Assembly (NCBI GenBank): GCA_003164305.1
Contig: PLSZ01000110.1
Location: 315-7,470 of the forward strand
Reading direction: 5' to 3'
DNA: 7,156 bases
From: Acetobacteraceae bacterium
GTDB taxonomy: Bacteria > Pseudomonadota > Alphaproteobacteria > Acetobacterales > Acetobacteraceae
A program made the translations under genes and the position numbers. Positions 6,177 to 7,156 of this stretch are shown one piece after another. Each line of letters begins with the position of its first letter. Position 1 is the stretch's first letter. Below the pieces are notes generated by a model. The model did no database searches. It was not told the origin of the DNA and worked only from the letters and a program-made list of their open reading frames with translations.

Positions 6177-6265
6177 GCATGAAATCGTCAGTGAAAGTTT
6201 GGCCCCAAGAAGATTCTTTTCACCAAGGAAGCCGTCCGTACGCTACGCTAGCCCAGGTCTTGCAT

Positions 6266-6296
6266 GGGGCTGCTCAGCCCCGGCCTCAACAGGGGC
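6266..6296 (+). other. Two mutually exclusive hairpins just upstream of prkA
   Basis: Stem A pairs GGGGCT (6266-6271) with AGCCCC (6276-6281) around a GCTC loop. Stem B pairs GCCCC (6277-6281) with GGGGC (6292-6296). Both use the same GCCCC strand, so only one can form at a time. They end about 25 nt before the ATG at 6321 and 36 nt before the GTG at 6333. A role in leader control is inference. Confidence 0.35.
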
Positions 6297-6322
6297 GGCG
6301 TCGCATCACCCAGTTACCCAAT

Positions 6323-6326
6323 GGAG
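6323..6326 (+). promoter_or_regulatory. Ribosome binding site favouring the GTG start of prkA
   Basis: GGAG ends 6 nt before the GTG at 6333. The alternative ATG at 6321 has no purine-rich ribosome binding site in the 20 nt before it. Confidence 0.5.
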
Positions 6327-6332
6327 CGGCCA

Positions 6333-7156
6333 GTGCAGACCGTTGAAGACATTTTTTCTGTTTACGCCCGCGGCTATGACCAGCACCGCGAAGGCGAGAT
6401 GACCCTGCCCGAATTTCTCGAGGCCTGCCGCGACGACCCGATGATGTATGCCACCGCGACCGAACGGTTGCTGGCCGCCATCGGCGAGGCAGAGATGGTC
6501 GATACATCCAAGGACGCCCGTCTGGGCCGGATCTTCATGAACCGGACCATCCGCATGTACCCCGCGTTCAGCGAGTTCTACGGCATGGAGGAGACGATCG
6601 AACGTATCGTCGGGTTCCTCCGCCACGCCGCGCAGGGCCTGGAAGAACGCAAGCAAATCATGTACTTGCTCGGCCCGGTGGGCGGCGGCAAGTCGTCGTT
6701 GGCGGAGCGGTTGAAGGCACTGATGGAAGTGCATCCGATCTATGTGCTGAAAGCCGGGACCGAACTCAGCCCGGTGTTCGAAAGCCCGCTTGGCCTGTTC
6801 GACCCGGACCGGATGGGTGACATGCTGGAAGAGCGGTATGGCATTCCGAAGCGGCGGCTGAACGGACTGATGAGCCCGTGGTGCCTGAAGCGGCTCGACG
6901 AGTTCAACGGCGATATCTCGAAATTCCGCGTGCAGAAACTGATGCCGTCTCGGCTGCGTCAGATCGGTATCGCCAAGACCGAGCCGGGCGATGAGAACAA
7001 CCAGGACATCTCCTCGCTGGTCGGCAAGGTCGACATCCGCAAGCTGGAAATGCACGCGCAGAACGACCCGGACGCCTACAGCTATTCCGGCGGCCTCAAT
7101 CGCGCCAACCAGGGGCTTCTCGAATTCGTCGAGATGTTCAAGGCGCCGATCAAGAT
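6333..7156 (+). CDS. prkA: PrkA (YeaG-type) AAA+ serine protein kinase, N-terminal part
   Basis: Only the first 274 codons are present; full PrkA proteins are around 640-650 residues. PrkA is a cytoplasmic serine protein kinase with an N-terminal AAA+ domain and a C-terminal kinase-like domain, tied to stress and starvation responses. Visible hallmarks, numbered from the GTG, are EFLEACRDDPMMYATATERLL (27 onward), PAFSEFYGMEETIERIVGFL (77-96), the Walker A GPVGGGKS (114-121) and SGGLNRANQGLLEFVEMFK near the end, all very close to YeaG. GTG is chosen because GGAG lies 6 nt upstream and the N terminus then reads MQTVEDIF, short as in YeaG; an in-frame ATG at 6321 would add four residues. The usual partners, a DUF444 protein and SpoVR, would be expected downstream outside the window. 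Upstream lies an EcfG-type promoter. Confidence 0.93.
   Translation, partial: MQTVEDIFSVYARGYDQHREGEMTLPEFLEACRDDPMMYATATERLLAAIGEAEMVDTSKDARLGRIFMNRTIRMYPAFSEFYGMEETIERIVGFLRHAAQGLEERKQIMYLLGPVGGGKSSLAERLKALMEVHPIYVLKAGTELSPVFESPLGLFDPDRMGDMLEERYGIPKRRLNGLMSPWCLKRLDEFNGDISKFRVQKLMPSRLRQIGIAKTEPGDENNQDISSLVGKVDIRKLEMHAQNDPDAYSYSGGLNRANQGLLEFVEMFKAPIK

Larger units (their letters stand above)
5739..6332 (+). other. Long non-coding leader region upstream of prkA
   Basis: There are 594 nt between the zinc-finger gene and prkA with no convincing protein-coding gene; the open frames here use codons unlike the neighbours. The first part has an AT-rich island (about 5778-5835) with a strong promoter and CtrA-type sites. 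The central part has consecutive hairpins, and the last part an EcfG-type promoter and two alternative hairpins. Five GANTC methylation motifs fall between 5859 and 6216, against about eight in the rest of the window by eye. A DnaA-box-like TTGTCCACA (one mismatch to TTATCCACA) lies at 5947-5955. Confidence 0.7.

Noticed and set aside
5847..6182. A 111-codon open frame in the leader upstream of prkA, with a TTG start at 5847
   Set aside because: It uses codons rare in the neighbours (ATA, AGA, TTA, CTT, GTA), resembles no protein family and runs across the hairpins and into the EcfG promoter. It looks like chance.
6205..6230. AAGAA/TTCTT repeat followed by TTTT as an intrinsic terminator
   Set aside because: The stem is short and AT-only with a 2-nt loop. 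It would not be stable and lies between the EcfG promoter and prkA, where termination makes little sense.
5739..6320. A chromosomal replication origin, because CtrA-type sites, GANTC sites, an AT-rich island and a DnaA-box-like sequence occur together
   Set aside because: Only one imperfect DnaA box is visible and the flanking genes are not those that usually border alphaproteobacterial origins. Gene regulation explains the signals better.
6306..7055. A 249-codon minus-strand open frame opposite prkA
   Set aside because: It is antisense to unmistakable PrkA sequence with a Walker A motif, and is a shadow of the kinase coding frame.

Overview
The window reads as a chromosomal segment of a GC-rich alphaproteobacterium. 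The pointers are the high-GC coding bias, a twin-arginine-like branched-chain-type solute-binding protein, a PrkA kinase, and alphaproteobacterial regulatory motifs (CtrA-type TTAA-N7-TTAAC, EcfG-type GGAAC-N16-CGTT, CcrM-type GANTC). The order is perhaps Rhodospirillales/Acetobacteraceae, but that assignment is a guess. I saw no rRNA, tRNA, CRISPR array, insertion sequence or convincing intrinsic terminator.

Left half (1-4044, minus strand): a tight four-gene run, probably one operon, read right to left. It holds a periplasmic solute-binding protein, a GT4-type glycosyltransferase, a DUF1537-family 3-oxo-tetronate kinase (OtnK) and a class II aldolase-type 3-oxo-tetronate 4-phosphate decarboxylase (OtnC, cut by the window edge). 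Spacings are 20 nt, 21 nt and a 4-nt ATGA overlap. OtnK and OtnC form the last two steps of four-carbon acid-sugar (tetronate) catabolism: phosphorylation, then decarboxylation to dihydroxyacetone phosphate. The binding protein could deliver the substrate. The glycosyltransferase does not fit the pathway.

Middle (4045-5738): a 151-nt divergent spacer with an 18-bp imperfect palindrome leads rightward to a small DoxX-like four-helix membrane protein. Its 3' end overlaps, tail to tail, an ECF sigma factor gene on the minus strand. That sigma factor carries a hydrophobic C-terminal extension. Divergent from it is an 83-residue soluble zinc-finger protein of the anti-sigma (ZAS, zf-HC2) type, its likely partner.

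Right end (5739-7156): a 594-nt non-coding stretch unusually rich in signals precedes prkA, a AAA+ serine protein kinase that runs off the window. It contains a near-consensus sigma-70 promoter, an AT-rich cluster of CtrA-type sites over that promoter's start point, five GANTC sites, three consecutive hairpins, a perfect-consensus general-stress EcfG promoter about 145 nt before prkA, and two mutually exclusive hairpins just before the prkA start. This leader is the most interesting part of the window: it suggests that prkA, or an undescribed RNA before it, answers to both general stress and the cell-cycle network.
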